The notes beneath the pieces are model-generated. The model was not told the origin of the DNA and made no database searches. It was given only the letters and a program-made list of their open reading frames with translations. From DATARH01 sp963712835 (GTDB lineage Bacteria; Pseudomonadota; Alphaproteobacteria; ATCC43930; CGMCC-115725): 64,000 nt of DNA. The position numbers and the translations under genes are program-made. This document shows, in pieces, positions 54,771 through 63,489 of the stretch (the first letter of the stretch is position 1; each line of letters begins with the position of its first letter). Location of the stretch: assembly GCA_963712835.1 (NCBI GenBank), contig CAVQJJ010000012.1, positions 62,001 through 126,000 on the forward strand. Direction: 5' to 3'.

Positions 54771-55379
54771 ATGCTTAGAGAAATCCGCCCCGCCATCATG
54801 ATGATCGTCATCATGACCGCCATCACCGGCCTCATCTACCCGCTCGGCATGACCGGCATCGCGCAGCTCGTGTTCCCGCGCGAGGCCAACGGCAGCCTCA
54901 TCGACCGCAACGGCACCGTCATCGGCTCCGAACTGATTGGACAGAACTTCACCGACGCCAAGTATTTTCACGGTCGCCCCTCGGCCACGACCGAGCCGGA
55001 TCCCAAGGACCCGAGCAAGAACGACCCCGTCCCTTACGCCGCCGACAATTCGGCCGGCTCCAATCTCGGCCCGACCTCAAAGGCGCTGGTCGATCGCGTC
55101 GCCGGCGACGTCAAGACGTTGCAGGCGGAAAATCCCGGCACGCCGGTGCCGGTCGATCTCGTCACCACCTCGGCGAGCGGGCTCGACCCGGACATCACCC
55201 CGGCCGGCGCGCTGTTCCAGGTGCCGCGCGTCGCCAAGGCCCGCGGCATGTCGGAAGCCGCAGTGAAGAAGCTCGTGGAGAACAACACCGCCGGCCGCAC
55301 GCTGGGCGTGCTCGGCGAGCCGACGGTTAACGTGCTGAAGCTCAATCTGGCGCTCGACGCCACGTCGGGAGCAAAATAG
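54771..55379 (+). CDS. kdpC: Potassium-transporting ATPase subunit KdpC
   Basis: The 202-residue subunit has one N-terminal membrane helix (AIMMIVIMTAITGLIYPLG) and a periplasmic domain with EANGSLIDRNGTVIGSELIG, YFHGRPSAT, NSAGSNLGPTSKALVDRV and SGLDPDITPAGALFQVPRVA. ATG 54771 is chosen over 54759 because GAGG lies six bases before it and the protein then begins MLREIRPA, as KdpC usually does. KdpC assists K+ binding and ATPase activity in the KdpFABC complex. It ends 4 bp before kdpD. Confidence 0.96.
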   Translation: MLREIRPAIMMIVIMTAITGLIYPLGMTGIAQLVFPREANGSLIDRNGTVIGSELIGQNFTDAKYFHGRPSATTEPDPKDPSKNDPVPYAADNSAGSNLGPTSKALVDRVAGDVKTLQAENPGTPVPVDLVTTSASGLDPDITPAGALFQVPRVAKARGMSEAAVKKLVENNTAGRTLGVLGEPTVNVLKLNLALDATSGAK

Positions 55380-55383
55380 CCGG

Positions 55384-58113
55384 GTGAACGCGGAGCGCGC
55401 TGACACCGACCATCGCCCCTCGCCTGAGGCCTTGCTGCAGCAGGCGGAACAGGAGGGGCGCGGCCGGCTCAAAATCTTCCTCGGCGCGGCGCCCGGTGTC
55501 GGCAAGACCTACGAAATGCTGCAAACCGCGCATGCCAAATCGCGCGAGGGCGTCGACACCGTCGTCGGCATCGTCGAGACACACGGGCGCACGGACACCG
55601 AGGCGCTGGTCGCCGGGCTCGAAATCTTGCCGCGCCGCAAGGCCGACTATAATGGCCGGGTGATCGAGGAGATGGACCTCGACGAAATCCTCGCGCGCCG
55701 GCCCAAGCTCGTGCTGGTCGACGAGCTGGCGCACACCAACGCGCCCGGCGGCCGCCACCCCAAGCGCTATCTCGATGTCGAGGAGTTGCTCGACGCCGGC
55801 ATCGACGTCTACACCACGCTCAACATCCAGCATCTCGAAAGCCTCAACGACGTCGTCGCCAAGATCACCCGTATCCGGGTGCGCGAGACCGTGCCGGATT
55901 CGATCATCGACCGCGCCGACGACGTGGAAGTCGTCGACCTCACGCCCGAAGACCTGATCCAGCGTCTGAAGGAAGGCAAGGTCTACGTGCCGGCCCAGGC
56001 GGAGCGCGCGGTCCGCCATTATTTCCAGCCCGGCAACCTGACCGCGCTGCGCGAGCTGGCGCTGCGCCGCACCGCGCAGCGGGTTGACGAGCAGATGGTC
56101 AACTACATGCGCGCGCACGCGATCTCCGGCCCATGGGCGGCGAGCGAGCGGGTGCTGGTCGGGGTCAATGCTGATCCCTCCTGCGCGGCGCTGGTGCGCT
56201 ATGCCCGGCTGCTGGCCGACCGCTTGCGCGCGCCGTGGACCGCGATCCATGTCGAGACCTCGCGCACCCACCGTCTCAGCGAAGCCGCGCGCGACCGCAT
56301 CGCCGAGTGCCTGCGCCTCGCGCAGCGGCTCGGCGGCGAGGCCGCGACCGTCCCGGCCACCGACGTGACGCAAGGCCTCGTCGATTACGCGCACGACAAC
56401 AACTTCACCCACGTGGTGATCGCCAAGTCGCACCGCTCGCGCTGGTCGGAGCTATGGCGCGGCTCCAACACGCACCGGCTGATCCGTCGCGCCGGCGACC
56501 TCCACGTCCACGTCATCGCCGAGCCGCAGCGCGATCTCGCGCGCGGCGGTCAGGATCACGTCGAGATCGGCGAGAGCGTGACCGCGCGGCCAGCCGCCTT
56601 CGACGCCAACCCCTATATCGGCAGCCTCGGCATGGTCGGGCTGGCGCTGCTCGTCGGCATCGGCATGCAGCAATGGCTGGCGGTGCAGAACGTGGCGCTG
56701 GTGTTCTTGACCGCGGTGCTCGGCAGCGCCATCGCCTACGGCCTCCTGCCGTCGCTCTTCGCCTGCCTGGCGAGCGTGCTGGCCTACAACTTCTTTTTCC
56801 TGCCGCCGATCTATACCTTCACGATCGCCGACCCGGAAAACGTCGTCGCGCTGTTCTTTTTCGCGGTCGTCGCGGTCATCGCCAGCAACCTCGCAGCGCG
56901 GGTGCGCGCCCAGGCGCTGGCCGCCCGTCAGCGCGCCAAAACCACCGAAGACCTCTACCTCTTCAGCCGCAAGCTGGCCGCGGTCGTAACCCTCGACGAG
57001 CTGCTCTGGGCGACCGCCTACCAGATCGCGCTGATGCTCAAGGTGCGGGTCGTGCTGCTGCTCCCCGAGGGCGAGAGCATCGCGGTACGCGCCGGCTATC
57101 CGCCTGAGGATCTGCTCGACGAAGCCGATCTCGCGGCGGCCAAATGGTGCTGGCAGAACAACCGCCCCGCCGGCCGCGACGCCGACACGCTGCCCGGCGC
57201 GCACCGCCTCTTCCTGCCGATCCGCACCGGGCGCGGCGCAGTCGGCGTCGTCGGCATCGACAGCGACAATCCCGGCCCACTCTTGACCCCCGACCAGCGC
57301 CGCCTGCTCGACGCGCTCAGCGACCAGACCGCGCTCGCCATCGAACGCATCAACCTCGCCGAGGATCTCGACCGCGCCAAGATTGCCGCCGAGACCGACC
57401 GCCTGCAATCGGCGCTCTTGACCTCGCTGTCGCACGATCTGCGCACGCCGCTTGCCTCGATCCTTGGTGCCGCGACGAGCCTTGACAGTTATGGCTCGCG
57501 CCTCGACGAAAAATCGATGAAGGAGATGACCGGCACGATCCGCGAAGAGGCCGAGCGGCTCAACCGCTTCATCGCCAATCTGCTCGACATGACCCGGCTC
57601 GAATCGGGCACAATCGCCCCGCGCATCGCCCCGGTCGACCTTGCCGAGCTGATCGGCAGCGCGCTCGAACGCACCGCCAAAATCCTCGCCGCCCACCGCG
57701 TCGAGCTCGACATCCCCGCCAACCTCCCGATGCTCGATCTCGATCCCGTGCTGTTCGAGCAAGTGCTGTTCAACATCCTCGACAACGCGGCGAAATACGC
57801 GCCCGCCGGCTCGCTGATCCGCATCGAGGCACGGGATGGTGCCGGCAGCGTCCGGCTCTCGGTCAGCGACGAAGGCCCGGGCATCGCCCCCGACGACCTC
57901 GAGCGCATCTTCGACAAATTCTATCGCGTCCATGCCGGGGACCGGCAGCGCGCCGGCACCGGGCTCGGCCTCGCGATCTGCCGCGGCTTTGTCGAGGCGA
58001 TGGGCGGCGCGATCGAGGCGCGCAACCGGCGCGGCCATTTAGGCGCGATCTTCACGCTGACGCTGCCCGTCTCCGCCGAGGCGCACCAGCCCAGCACCGC
58101 GGCCGCGAAATGA
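55384..58113 (+). CDS. kdpD: Osmosensitive K+ channel histidine kinase KdpD
   Basis: The 909-residue sensor starts at GTG 55384. The N-terminal KdpD domain has Walker A LGAAPGVGKTYEML and VDELAHTNAPGGRHPKRY. A universal-stress-protein-like domain follows (about 255-375). Four membrane helices lie at about 405-505 (DUF4118), then a GAF domain (about 530-650). The kinase core is LTSLSHDLRTPLASILG with His684, plus NILDNAAKYAP, VSDEGPGI and GTGLGLAICRG. It senses K+ limitation and phosphorylates KdpE. All domains are present. Confidence 0.96.
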   Translation: MNAERADTDHRPSPEALLQQAEQEGRGRLKIFLGAAPGVGKTYEMLQTAHAKSREGVDTVVGIVETHGRTDTEALVAGLEILPRRKADYNGRVIEEMDLDEILARRPKLVLVDELAHTNAPGGRHPKRYLDVEELLDAGIDVYTTLNIQHLESLNDVVAKITRIRVRETVPDSIIDRADDVEVVDLTPEDLIQRLKEGKVYVPAQAERAVRHYFQPGNLTALRELALRRTAQRVDEQMVNYMRAHAISGPWAASERVLVGVNADPSCAALVRYARLLADRLRAPWTAIHVETSRTHRLSEAARDRIAECLRLAQRLGGEAATVPATDVTQGLVDYAHDNNFTHVVIAKSHRSRWSELWRGSNTHRLIRRAGDLHVHVIAEPQRDLARGGQDHVEIGESVTARPAAFDANPYIGSLGMVGLALLVGIGMQQWLAVQNVALVFLTAVLGSAIAYGLLPSLFACLASVLAYNFFFLPPIYTFTIADPENVVALFFFAVVAVIASNLAARVRAQALAARQRAKTTEDLYLFSRKLAAVVTLDELLWATAYQIALMLKVRVVLLLPEGESIAVRAGYPPEDLLDEADLAAAKWCWQNNRPAGRDADTLPGAHRLFLPIRTGRGAVGVVGIDSDNPGPLLTPDQRRLLDALSDQTALAIERINLAEDLDRAKIAAETDRLQSALLTSLSHDLRTPLASILGAATSLDSYGSRLDEKSMKEMTGTIREEAERLNRFIANLLDMTRLESGTIAPRIAPVDLAELIGSALERTAKILAAHRVELDIPANLPMLDLDPVLFEQVLFNILDNAAKYAPAGSLIRIEARDGAGSVRLSVSDEGPGIAPDDLERIFDKFYRVHAGDRQRAGTGLGLAICRGFVEAMGGAIEARNRRGHLGAIFTLTLPVSAEAHQPSTAAAK

Positions 58114-58137
58114 GCGCCGCATCATGACCGCCCCGTT

Positions 58138-58833
58138 ATGAGTGCCTCTGGGCCGCTGCGGGTTCTCGTCGTCGATGACGAGCCGGCGATCCGCCGCTTT
58201 CTTCGCACCAGCCTGCGCGCCGAGGGCTACGACATCGTCGAGGAAGAGACCGGTGAGGCGGCGCTCGCCGAAATCCGCCGCCGCGCGCCGGACATGGTGA
58301 TGCTCGATCTCGGTCTCCCCGGCGTTGACGGACTTGAGGTCATCCGCCGGGTGCGCGGCGCCGGCTCCTCGGTGCCGATCATCGTGCTCACCAGCCGCAC
58401 CGACGAAGCCGGCAAGGTCGAGGCGCTCGACCTCGGCGCCGACGACTACGTGACCAAACCGTTCGGCGTCGACGAGCTCCTGGCGCGCATCCGCGCCGCG
58501 CTGCGCCACCGGCTGCAGCAGGAAGGCGAGAAGCCGCTGTTCCATAGCGGCGACCTGACCGTCGACCTGATACGCCGCATCGTCACCGTCCGCGGTGCCG
58601 AGGTGAAGCTTTCGCCGCGCGAGTACGACATCCTCCGCCTGCTCGTTCAGCACGTCGGCAAGGTGCTGACCCATCGGATGATCCTCAAGGAAGTCTGGGG
58701 CGGCGATGCCGACGTGCAATACTTGCGCATCTACATCCGCCAGCTCCGCCAGAAGATCGAACCCGACCCCGAACGCCCCACCCACATCATGACCGAAACC
58801 GGCGTCGGCTACCGCCTCAGGATGTTGGAATAG
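58138..58833 (+). CDS. kdpE: Two-component response regulator KdpE
   Basis: The 231-residue OmpR-type regulator has a receiver domain with the acidic pair VVDDEPAIRR, phospho-acceptor Asp57 (MVMLDLGLPGVDG), VLTSRTDE and DDYVTKPFG. The winged-helix DNA-binding domain (about 125-230) has LSPREYDILRLLVQHVG and YLRIYIRQLRQKIEPDP. An upstream ATG at 58124 meets a stop at once, so ATG 58138 is the start. It activates the kdp operon when phosphorylated by KdpD. It is last in the operon and followed by a REP-like repeat. Confidence 0.95.
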   Translation: MSASGPLRVLVVDDEPAIRRFLRTSLRAEGYDIVEEETGEAALAEIRRRAPDMVMLDLGLPGVDGLEVIRRVRGAGSSVPIIVLTSRTDEAGKVEALDLGADDYVTKPFGVDELLARIRAALRHRLQQEGEKPLFHSGDLTVDLIRRIVTVRGAEVKLSPREYDILRLLVQHVGKVLTHRMILKEVWGGDADVQYLRIYIRQLRQKIEPDPERPTHIMTETGVGYRLRMLE

Positions 58834-58842
58834 CGCTCCTAT

Positions 58843-58923
58843 CGTCACCCCGGCGAAGGCCGGGGCACAGAGTTCAGCTGCTAGAGCGATGGAAGGCTGG
58901 ATTCCGGCCTCCGCCGGAATGAG
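58843..58923. repeat. REP-like palindromic intergenic element
   Basis: Two imperfect palindromes lie 10 bp after kdpE: CACCCCGGCGAAGGCCGGGG (58845-58864) and ATTCCGGCCTCCGCCGGAAT (58901-58920), joined by a short spacer with GGAAGGCTGG. Elements of the form 'GTCATCCCCGCGAAGGCGGGG ... ATTCCCGCC' are dispersed in many alphaproteobacterial genomes. Only one copy is visible in this window. It could also act as a transcript-end stabiliser. Confidence 0.6.
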
Positions 58924-59019
58924 GAAGCAGGCGCTTGTGCCCCCACCCCGTGATGCGATCAAATGCGCGCATCAATGAAAAACGGCGTCGACAAGACGCC
59001 GCCCTAGGGGAAAACCGCC

Positions 59020-60414
59020 ATGCCAGCCGCCACCGAGGTCACACCCGCATCCCTGATCACCGCTCGGCTCGACCGGCTGCCGATGACCCGCGGCGTCTGG
59101 TCGTTGGTCCTCTTGATCGCCTTGGGCGGCACGTTCGAGGTCTATGACCTGTTCTTTACCGGCTATGTCGCGCCGGGGCTTTTTGCCGAAAAGATCCTCA
59201 CGCCGACGACCACGAGCCTGTTCGGCATGACGGGGCTCGCCTCGTTCATCTTCGCGCTGTTCGCCGGCCTCTTTATCGGCACGATCGCATTCGCCTTTGT
59301 CGCCGACAAATTCGGCCGCCGCGCGATCTTCACCTATTCGCTGTTGTGGTACAGCGTCTGCACGCTGATCCTCGCGTTTCAGAACACCGCCAACGGCGTC
59401 AATTTGTGGCGGATGATTGCCGGCATCGGCATCGGGGTCGAGCTGGTGACGATCGACACCTACATCTCCGAGCTCGTGCCGAAATCGGCGCGCGGCAAGG
59501 CCTTCGCCTTCCAGCAGGGGATCGGTTTCCTGACGGTGCCGCTGGTGGCCCTGTTCGCCTGGCTGCTGGTGCCCCTGTCGCCGCTCGGCCTCTCCGGCTG
59601 GCGCTGGGTGATCATCATCGGGTCGATCGGCGCGGTGTTCATCTGGATTATCCGCTGGCGCCTGCCGGAATCGCCGCGCTGGCTCGCCCAGCAGGGCCGG
59701 CTCGCCGACGCCGAGCGGGTGATCGCCGCAATCGAAGCGCGCGTCGCGGCGGAATACGGTCAGGCGCTGCCGCCGCCCGCGCCGCCGACCCCCGAGCAGC
59801 CCGGCCACGGCAGCTACCTCGAAGCGTTCGCGCCGGAATACCTCAGCCGCACGATCATGATGATCGTGGTGAGCCTCGGCTCGACCATCGGCTTTTACGG
59901 CTTCGCCAATTGGGTGCCGACCCTGCTGATCGAAAAGGGCATCCTCGTCACCAAGTCGCTCGAATACACGGTCATCATCGCGCTCGCCTACCCGGCTTTC
60001 GCACTCATCAGCACGTCCTTCGCCGACCGCATGGAGCGCAAGGCGCAGGTTGCGATCTCCTCGCTCGGCATGGCGGTGGTGGGCGTGATCTTCTCGCTGC
60101 AGAGCCTGCCGCTGGCGCTCATCGTGCTCGGCGCGATCCAGACCATGCTGCTGACCTGGCTCTCCTTCTCCTACCACAACTACATGGCCGAGATTTACCC
60201 GACCCGCATCCGCGCGCGGGCGGTCGGGTTTGTCTATTCGTGGAGCCGGTTCAGCGCGGCCTTCACCGGGTTTTTTATCGCCTTTTTCTTGAAGACGGCC
60301 GGAGTCACCGGGGTGTTCCTGTTTATCGGCGGCGCGATGGTCGTGGTCGCCGCGGCGATCAGCCTCTTCGGCCCGCGCACCAACCAGCTGGCACTGGAGC
60401 AGATCGCGCATTGA
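59020..60414 (+). CDS. MFS transporter (sugar-porter/AAHS-like)
   Basis: The 464-residue protein has about 12 membrane helices with a central loop after helix 6. It carries the inter-helix signature FVADKFGRRAIFTYSLLWY, RMIAGIGIGVELVTIDTYI and ELVPKSARGKAFAFQQ, and the matching C-half motif SFADRMERKAQVAISS. ATG 59020 is preceded by AGGGGAAAA. It is probably a proton-coupled symporter for an organic substrate that cannot be named. A TauD-like dioxygenase follows 93 bp downstream and may act on the imported compound. Confidence 0.87.
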   Translation: MPAATEVTPASLITARLDRLPMTRGVWSLVLLIALGGTFEVYDLFFTGYVAPGLFAEKILTPTTTSLFGMTGLASFIFALFAGLFIGTIAFAFVADKFGRRAIFTYSLLWYSVCTLILAFQNTANGVNLWRMIAGIGIGVELVTIDTYISELVPKSARGKAFAFQQGIGFLTVPLVALFAWLLVPLSPLGLSGWRWVIIIGSIGAVFIWIIRWRLPESPRWLAQQGRLADAERVIAAIEARVAAEYGQALPPPAPPTPEQPGHGSYLEAFAPEYLSRTIMMIVVSLGSTIGFYGFANWVPTLLIEKGILVTKSLEYTVIIALAYPAFALISTSFADRMERKAQVAISSLGMAVVGVIFSLQSLPLALIVLGAIQTMLLTWLSFSYHNYMAEIYPTRIRARAVGFVYSWSRFSAAFTGFFIAFFLKTAGVTGVFLFIGGAMVVVAAAISLFGPRTNQLALEQIAH

Positions 60415-60507
60415 GTGATCCTTGGGAGGGCAGCCCTGCGCGCAAGCATCTTCTGATCGCCGCGGCGCGGGGCTACCATCGGCCAAAGCCCATAGCGGGA
60501 GGAAGCG

Positions 60508-61323
60508 ATGCCCGAATTGACGATCCGCAAGCTGCACCCGGTAATCGGGGCCGAGGTCACCGGCATCGACCTCGCCGATCCGGTCGATGCCGAGACGCAC
60601 GAGAAGCTGTCGCAAGCATTGAGCGAGCATCTGGCGCTGGTCTTCCCCGGCCAGGAGCTGACCCCTGAGGGTTATCTCAACGCTGGCAAGGCCTTTGGCC
60701 CGATCATGCGCCAGCATTATTCGCAAAACCACATGCCGGGCCACGAGCTGATTGGCCTCGTGCTGCACACCGAGGGCCGCAAGGTCGCCGAGGCCTGGCA
60801 CACCGACCACACCAACCACGAAAAGCCGCCGCTCGCCACGATGCTCTACGGCGTCGAGGTGCCCTCATCCGGCGGCGGGACCAGCATCGCCAGCATGCGC
60901 GCCGCCTATGACGCGCTCGACCCCGCGGAACAGGAGCGCCTCAGCGGCATGAAGTCGGTCAACATGCTCGATGTCGACCGCATCGGTACACGCCAGGAGG
61001 ACGAGGAGCGCTATGCCAAGCCGGTCGTCCACCCGATGGTGCGCACCCACCCGGTGCACGGCACCCGCGCGGTCTATTTCCACGTCACCAAGGTGCAGTA
61101 CATCGAAGGCATGAGCCCCGACCTCAGCCGCGCCTATATGGAAGACCTCCTCCAGCGCATGGTCCGTCCGGAGATCACCTACCACCATAAATGGCGCAAA
61201 GGCGACGTGCTGATCTTCGACGACCGCGCGACGCTGCACCGCGCCCATGGCGATTACGACCGCAGCGAGAGCCGCGTGCTGTGGCGCATCCTCGTCGAGG
61301 GCGACAAGCCGCGCCTCGTCTGA
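60508..61323 (+). CDS. TauD/TfdA-family Fe(II)/2-oxoglutarate dioxygenase
   Basis: The 271-residue enzyme has the iron triad in AWHTDHTNHEKPPLA (His-x-Asp, about residues 94-96) and LHRAHGDYD near the C-terminus. It also has the 2-oxoglutarate-binding Arg in SRVLWRILVEGD and the family start IGAEVTGIDLADPVD. GGGAGGAAG precedes ATG 60508. Members hydroxylate taurine, 2,4-D, sulfonates or other small acids. The substrate is unknown; the MFS gene upstream hints at catabolism of an imported molecule. It converges on the DsbA-like gene with a 9-bp gap. Confidence 0.88.
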   Translation: MPELTIRKLHPVIGAEVTGIDLADPVDAETHEKLSQALSEHLALVFPGQELTPEGYLNAGKAFGPIMRQHYSQNHMPGHELIGLVLHTEGRKVAEAWHTDHTNHEKPPLATMLYGVEVPSSGGGTSIASMRAAYDALDPAEQERLSGMKSVNMLDVDRIGTRQEDEERYAKPVVHPMVRTHPVHGTRAVYFHVTKVQYIEGMSPDLSRAYMEDLLQRMVRPEITYHHKWRKGDVLIFDDRATLHRAHGDYDRSESRVLWRILVEGDKPRLV

Positions 61324-61332
61324 CCGCGCCCT

Positions 61333-62079
61333 CTATTTCTTCCGCGCGTCCGCCACGAGCTGCTTCAAATCCGCGGCGCTGATCGCGCCGGGCACGATCG
61401 TGGTGCCGACGATAAAGGACGGCGTGCCGTCGAGGTCGAGCGTCTTGCCGAGATCGAGATTGGCCTTCAGCTCCTTCTCGATATCGGGCGAGGCTATGTC
61501 CTGCTTGAGGCGGTCCATATCGAGCCCGACCGAGGCCGCCACCTTGTAGATTACGGTCTCGTCGATATGCCCCGCGGTGTTCATCATCGCGCGGTGAAAG
61601 GCGTCGTATTTCCCCTGCTTCTTGGCGGCGAGCGCGACCCGCGCGGCGACTTCCGACTCGGGTCCCAGCACCGGAAATTCCTTGAACACAAACTTGAGCT
61701 GATGGTCCTCGCCGATCAGCTTTTCGAGCGACGGCTCGACCTGTTTGCAATAGGGACAGCGGTAGTCGAAGAACTCAACCAGCGTGACATTGCCGTTGGG
61801 GTTGCCGGCGACCGGCGATTGCGGGTCGTCATAGACCTGTTTCCGGTTGGCGGTGAGCGCTTGTGACACCTTGTCCTTGGCGTCGGCCTTGAGCTTGTCG
61901 TCGGCCGCCTGGATCGCGTCGATCAGCACGTCGGGGTGGTTCTTCAGGTAATCGCCGATAATCCCCTCGATCTCTTTCTTCTGGTCGGGGGTGAAGTCGG
62001 AGGCTGCCGCGAGCGGCGGCCGGGCGATGCCGAGGGCCGACACGGCGAACAGCACGGCGAAGACAATACGCAGGGGCAT
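61333..62079 (-). CDS. DsbA-family periplasmic thiol oxidoreductase (Com1-like)
   Basis: The 248-residue protein has a Sec signal peptide (RIVFAVLFAVSALGIARPPLAAA). A helical N-terminal extension (FTPDQKKEIEGIIGDYLKNH), typical of Com1/ScsC-like oligomerising disulfide enzymes, precedes the thioredoxin fold. The active site is FFDYRCPYCKQVEPSL (CPYC), with cis-Pro in LDGTPSFIVG. It forms or isomerises disulfide bonds in the periplasm. ATG 62079 is preferred to GTG 62088 on ribosome-site spacing. It lies 33 bp downstream of the M48 protease on the same strand. Confidence 0.9.
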   Translation of the reverse strand: MPLRIVFAVLFAVSALGIARPPLAAASDFTPDQKKEIEGIIGDYLKNHPDVLIDAIQAADDKLKADAKDKVSQALTANRKQVYDDPQSPVAGNPNGNVTLVEFFDYRCPYCKQVEPSLEKLIGEDHQLKFVFKEFPVLGPESEVAARVALAAKKQGKYDAFHRAMMNTAGHIDETVIYKVAASVGLDMDRLKQDIASPDIEKELKANLDLGKTLDLDGTPSFIVGTTIVPGAISAADLKQLVADARKK

Positions 62080-62112
62080 GGCACACACTTTCCGGTGACG
62101 GGGTGACAGAGC

Positions 62113-63489
62113 TTAATCGGTATCGAGGTCTTTCGCCTCGCGCTGGATTTCCTCGGCGCGCTGATAGGCCGGCGAGCCGTGCGGCAGGATTTGCTTGGCG
62201 CGCTGCGCCTGCTGCTGCGCGTCCTTTTTCTTGCCGTCGGCCAGCGCCTCCTCGGCCAGCGACAGCGCGGCCTTGCCGAGCTGGTTGTCGCGGCCGTAGG
62301 CGATGGCGAGCAGCCGCCACACCAAATCCTCACGGCCCTCGGTCTGCGAGGCATCCTCGAGATAGGCGATGGCGCGCTTGATGAGCGATGGGTCGCCGCT
62401 CTCGATATAGGCTTGCGCCAGCGAAATCCGCAGGAGCGGCGCGTCGGGCGCCAGCTTGACCGCCTCTTCATAGGGCGCGATCGCGTCGCGAATGCGGCCG
62501 TTCTCGAACAGCATCTGCCCCTTCAGCTCGTCGTAATACGGGTTCTTCGGGAAATCACGGATCAGCCCGTCGATTTCCGGCACCGCCTTGTCGAGCTGCG
62601 GAATGCGGTAATACGCGATCGCGCGCGCATAACGCGCGTCGGGCGAGTGGTCGCTGGGCGGATAGGCGCGCAATGTCGCCGACGGGTCGTCGAGAAACGC
62701 GTGCAGCTTGAGTTGCACCTGCTTCAACAGCGTGACGAATTGCGGCGGGTCGGGCGCATTGGAATAAGGCGAATCCTCGACATGGTGGCGCAGATACTCG
62801 ATACGCTCGCTGGTCAGCGGATGAGTGCGCGCCCAGGGATCGGTCGGCTCCCCGGACAGCGGCTCGTCCGCTTGAAGAATCTCGAAGAATTTCAGCAGGC
62901 CGCGCGACGACTGGCCGCTGCGGTCGAGGAACTTCATCGCCGCGTGGTCGGCGGTCGCCTCCTGCGCGACCGAGAAGCTCATATAGGCGCGCTGCCCTTG
63001 CCCGGCCGCGGCGATCATCGGCGCCGCGCTGCCGCCCGCCACCGACGCGCCGAGCGCGATCGCCTCGGCAATGATCGTCTCGATGCTGGCGTTCTTCATC
63101 GCCTCCAGCGCGCGCAAGATGTGGCCGCCGGCGATGTGGCCGGTCTCGTGCGCGATGACCCCGATCAGCATGTTCGGGGTCCCGGCGCGCTCGATGAGCC
63201 CGCTGTTGAGAAAGATCGCCTGGCCGCCCGCGACGAACGAGTTCAGCTGCGGATCGTCGACGATATAGATGCCCATCGTCGCCGCATCGAGCCCGGCGAC
63301 CCGCCAGATCGGCGTCCCCAGCGCGCGGATGTCGTTCTCGATCTCGGTGTCGCGCAAGATCGTCCCGCTGTCGCCGCCGACATCGGCGCGCGCCGTGCGC
63401 GCCAGCGGCCCGGCGGCGACCAGCAGGATCGCCGCGGCATAGAGAAGGCAGATGCAGCTTCGGCCCCGCCCCCCGGCCTTTTTGCTCAC
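62113..63489 (-). CDS. M48-family zinc metalloprotease with TPR repeats (BepA-like)
   Basis: The 458-residue protein starts at GTG 63489, whose GTGA overlaps the rne stop codon; ATG 63507 is an alternative. It has a signal peptide (LLYAAAILLVAAGPLARTARA), an M48 catalytic domain with the zinc motif IGVIAHETGHIAGGH and downstream glutamate region SVAQEATADHAAMKFLD, and a C-terminal TPR solenoid (about 280-455: YARAIAYYRIPQLDKAVPEI, ENGRIRDAIAPYEEAVKLAP, LSLAEEALADGKKKDAQQQA). The plan is that of BepA/YfgC, a periplasmic protease and chaperone for outer-membrane proteins such as LptD. The rne/M48/DsbA order suggests one operon. Confidence 0.93.
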   Translation of the reverse strand: MSKKAGGRGRSCICLLYAAAILLVAAGPLARTARADVGGDSGTILRDTEIENDIRALGTPIWRVAGLDAATMGIYIVDDPQLNSFVAGGQAIFLNSGLIERAGTPNMLIGVIAHETGHIAGGHILRALEAMKNASIETIIAEAIALGASVAGGSAAPMIAAAGQGQRAYMSFSVAQEATADHAAMKFLDRSGQSSRGLLKFFEILQADEPLSGEPTDPWARTHPLTSERIEYLRHHVEDSPYSNAPDPPQFVTLLKQVQLKLHAFLDDPSATLRAYPPSDHSPDARYARAIAYYRIPQLDKAVPEIDGLIRDFPKNPYYDELKGQMLFENGRIRDAIAPYEEAVKLAPDAPLLRISLAQAYIESGDPSLIKRAIAYLEDASQTEGREDLVWRLLAIAYGRDNQLGKAALSLAEEALADGKKKDAQQQAQRAKQILPHGSPAYQRAEEIQREAKDLDTD

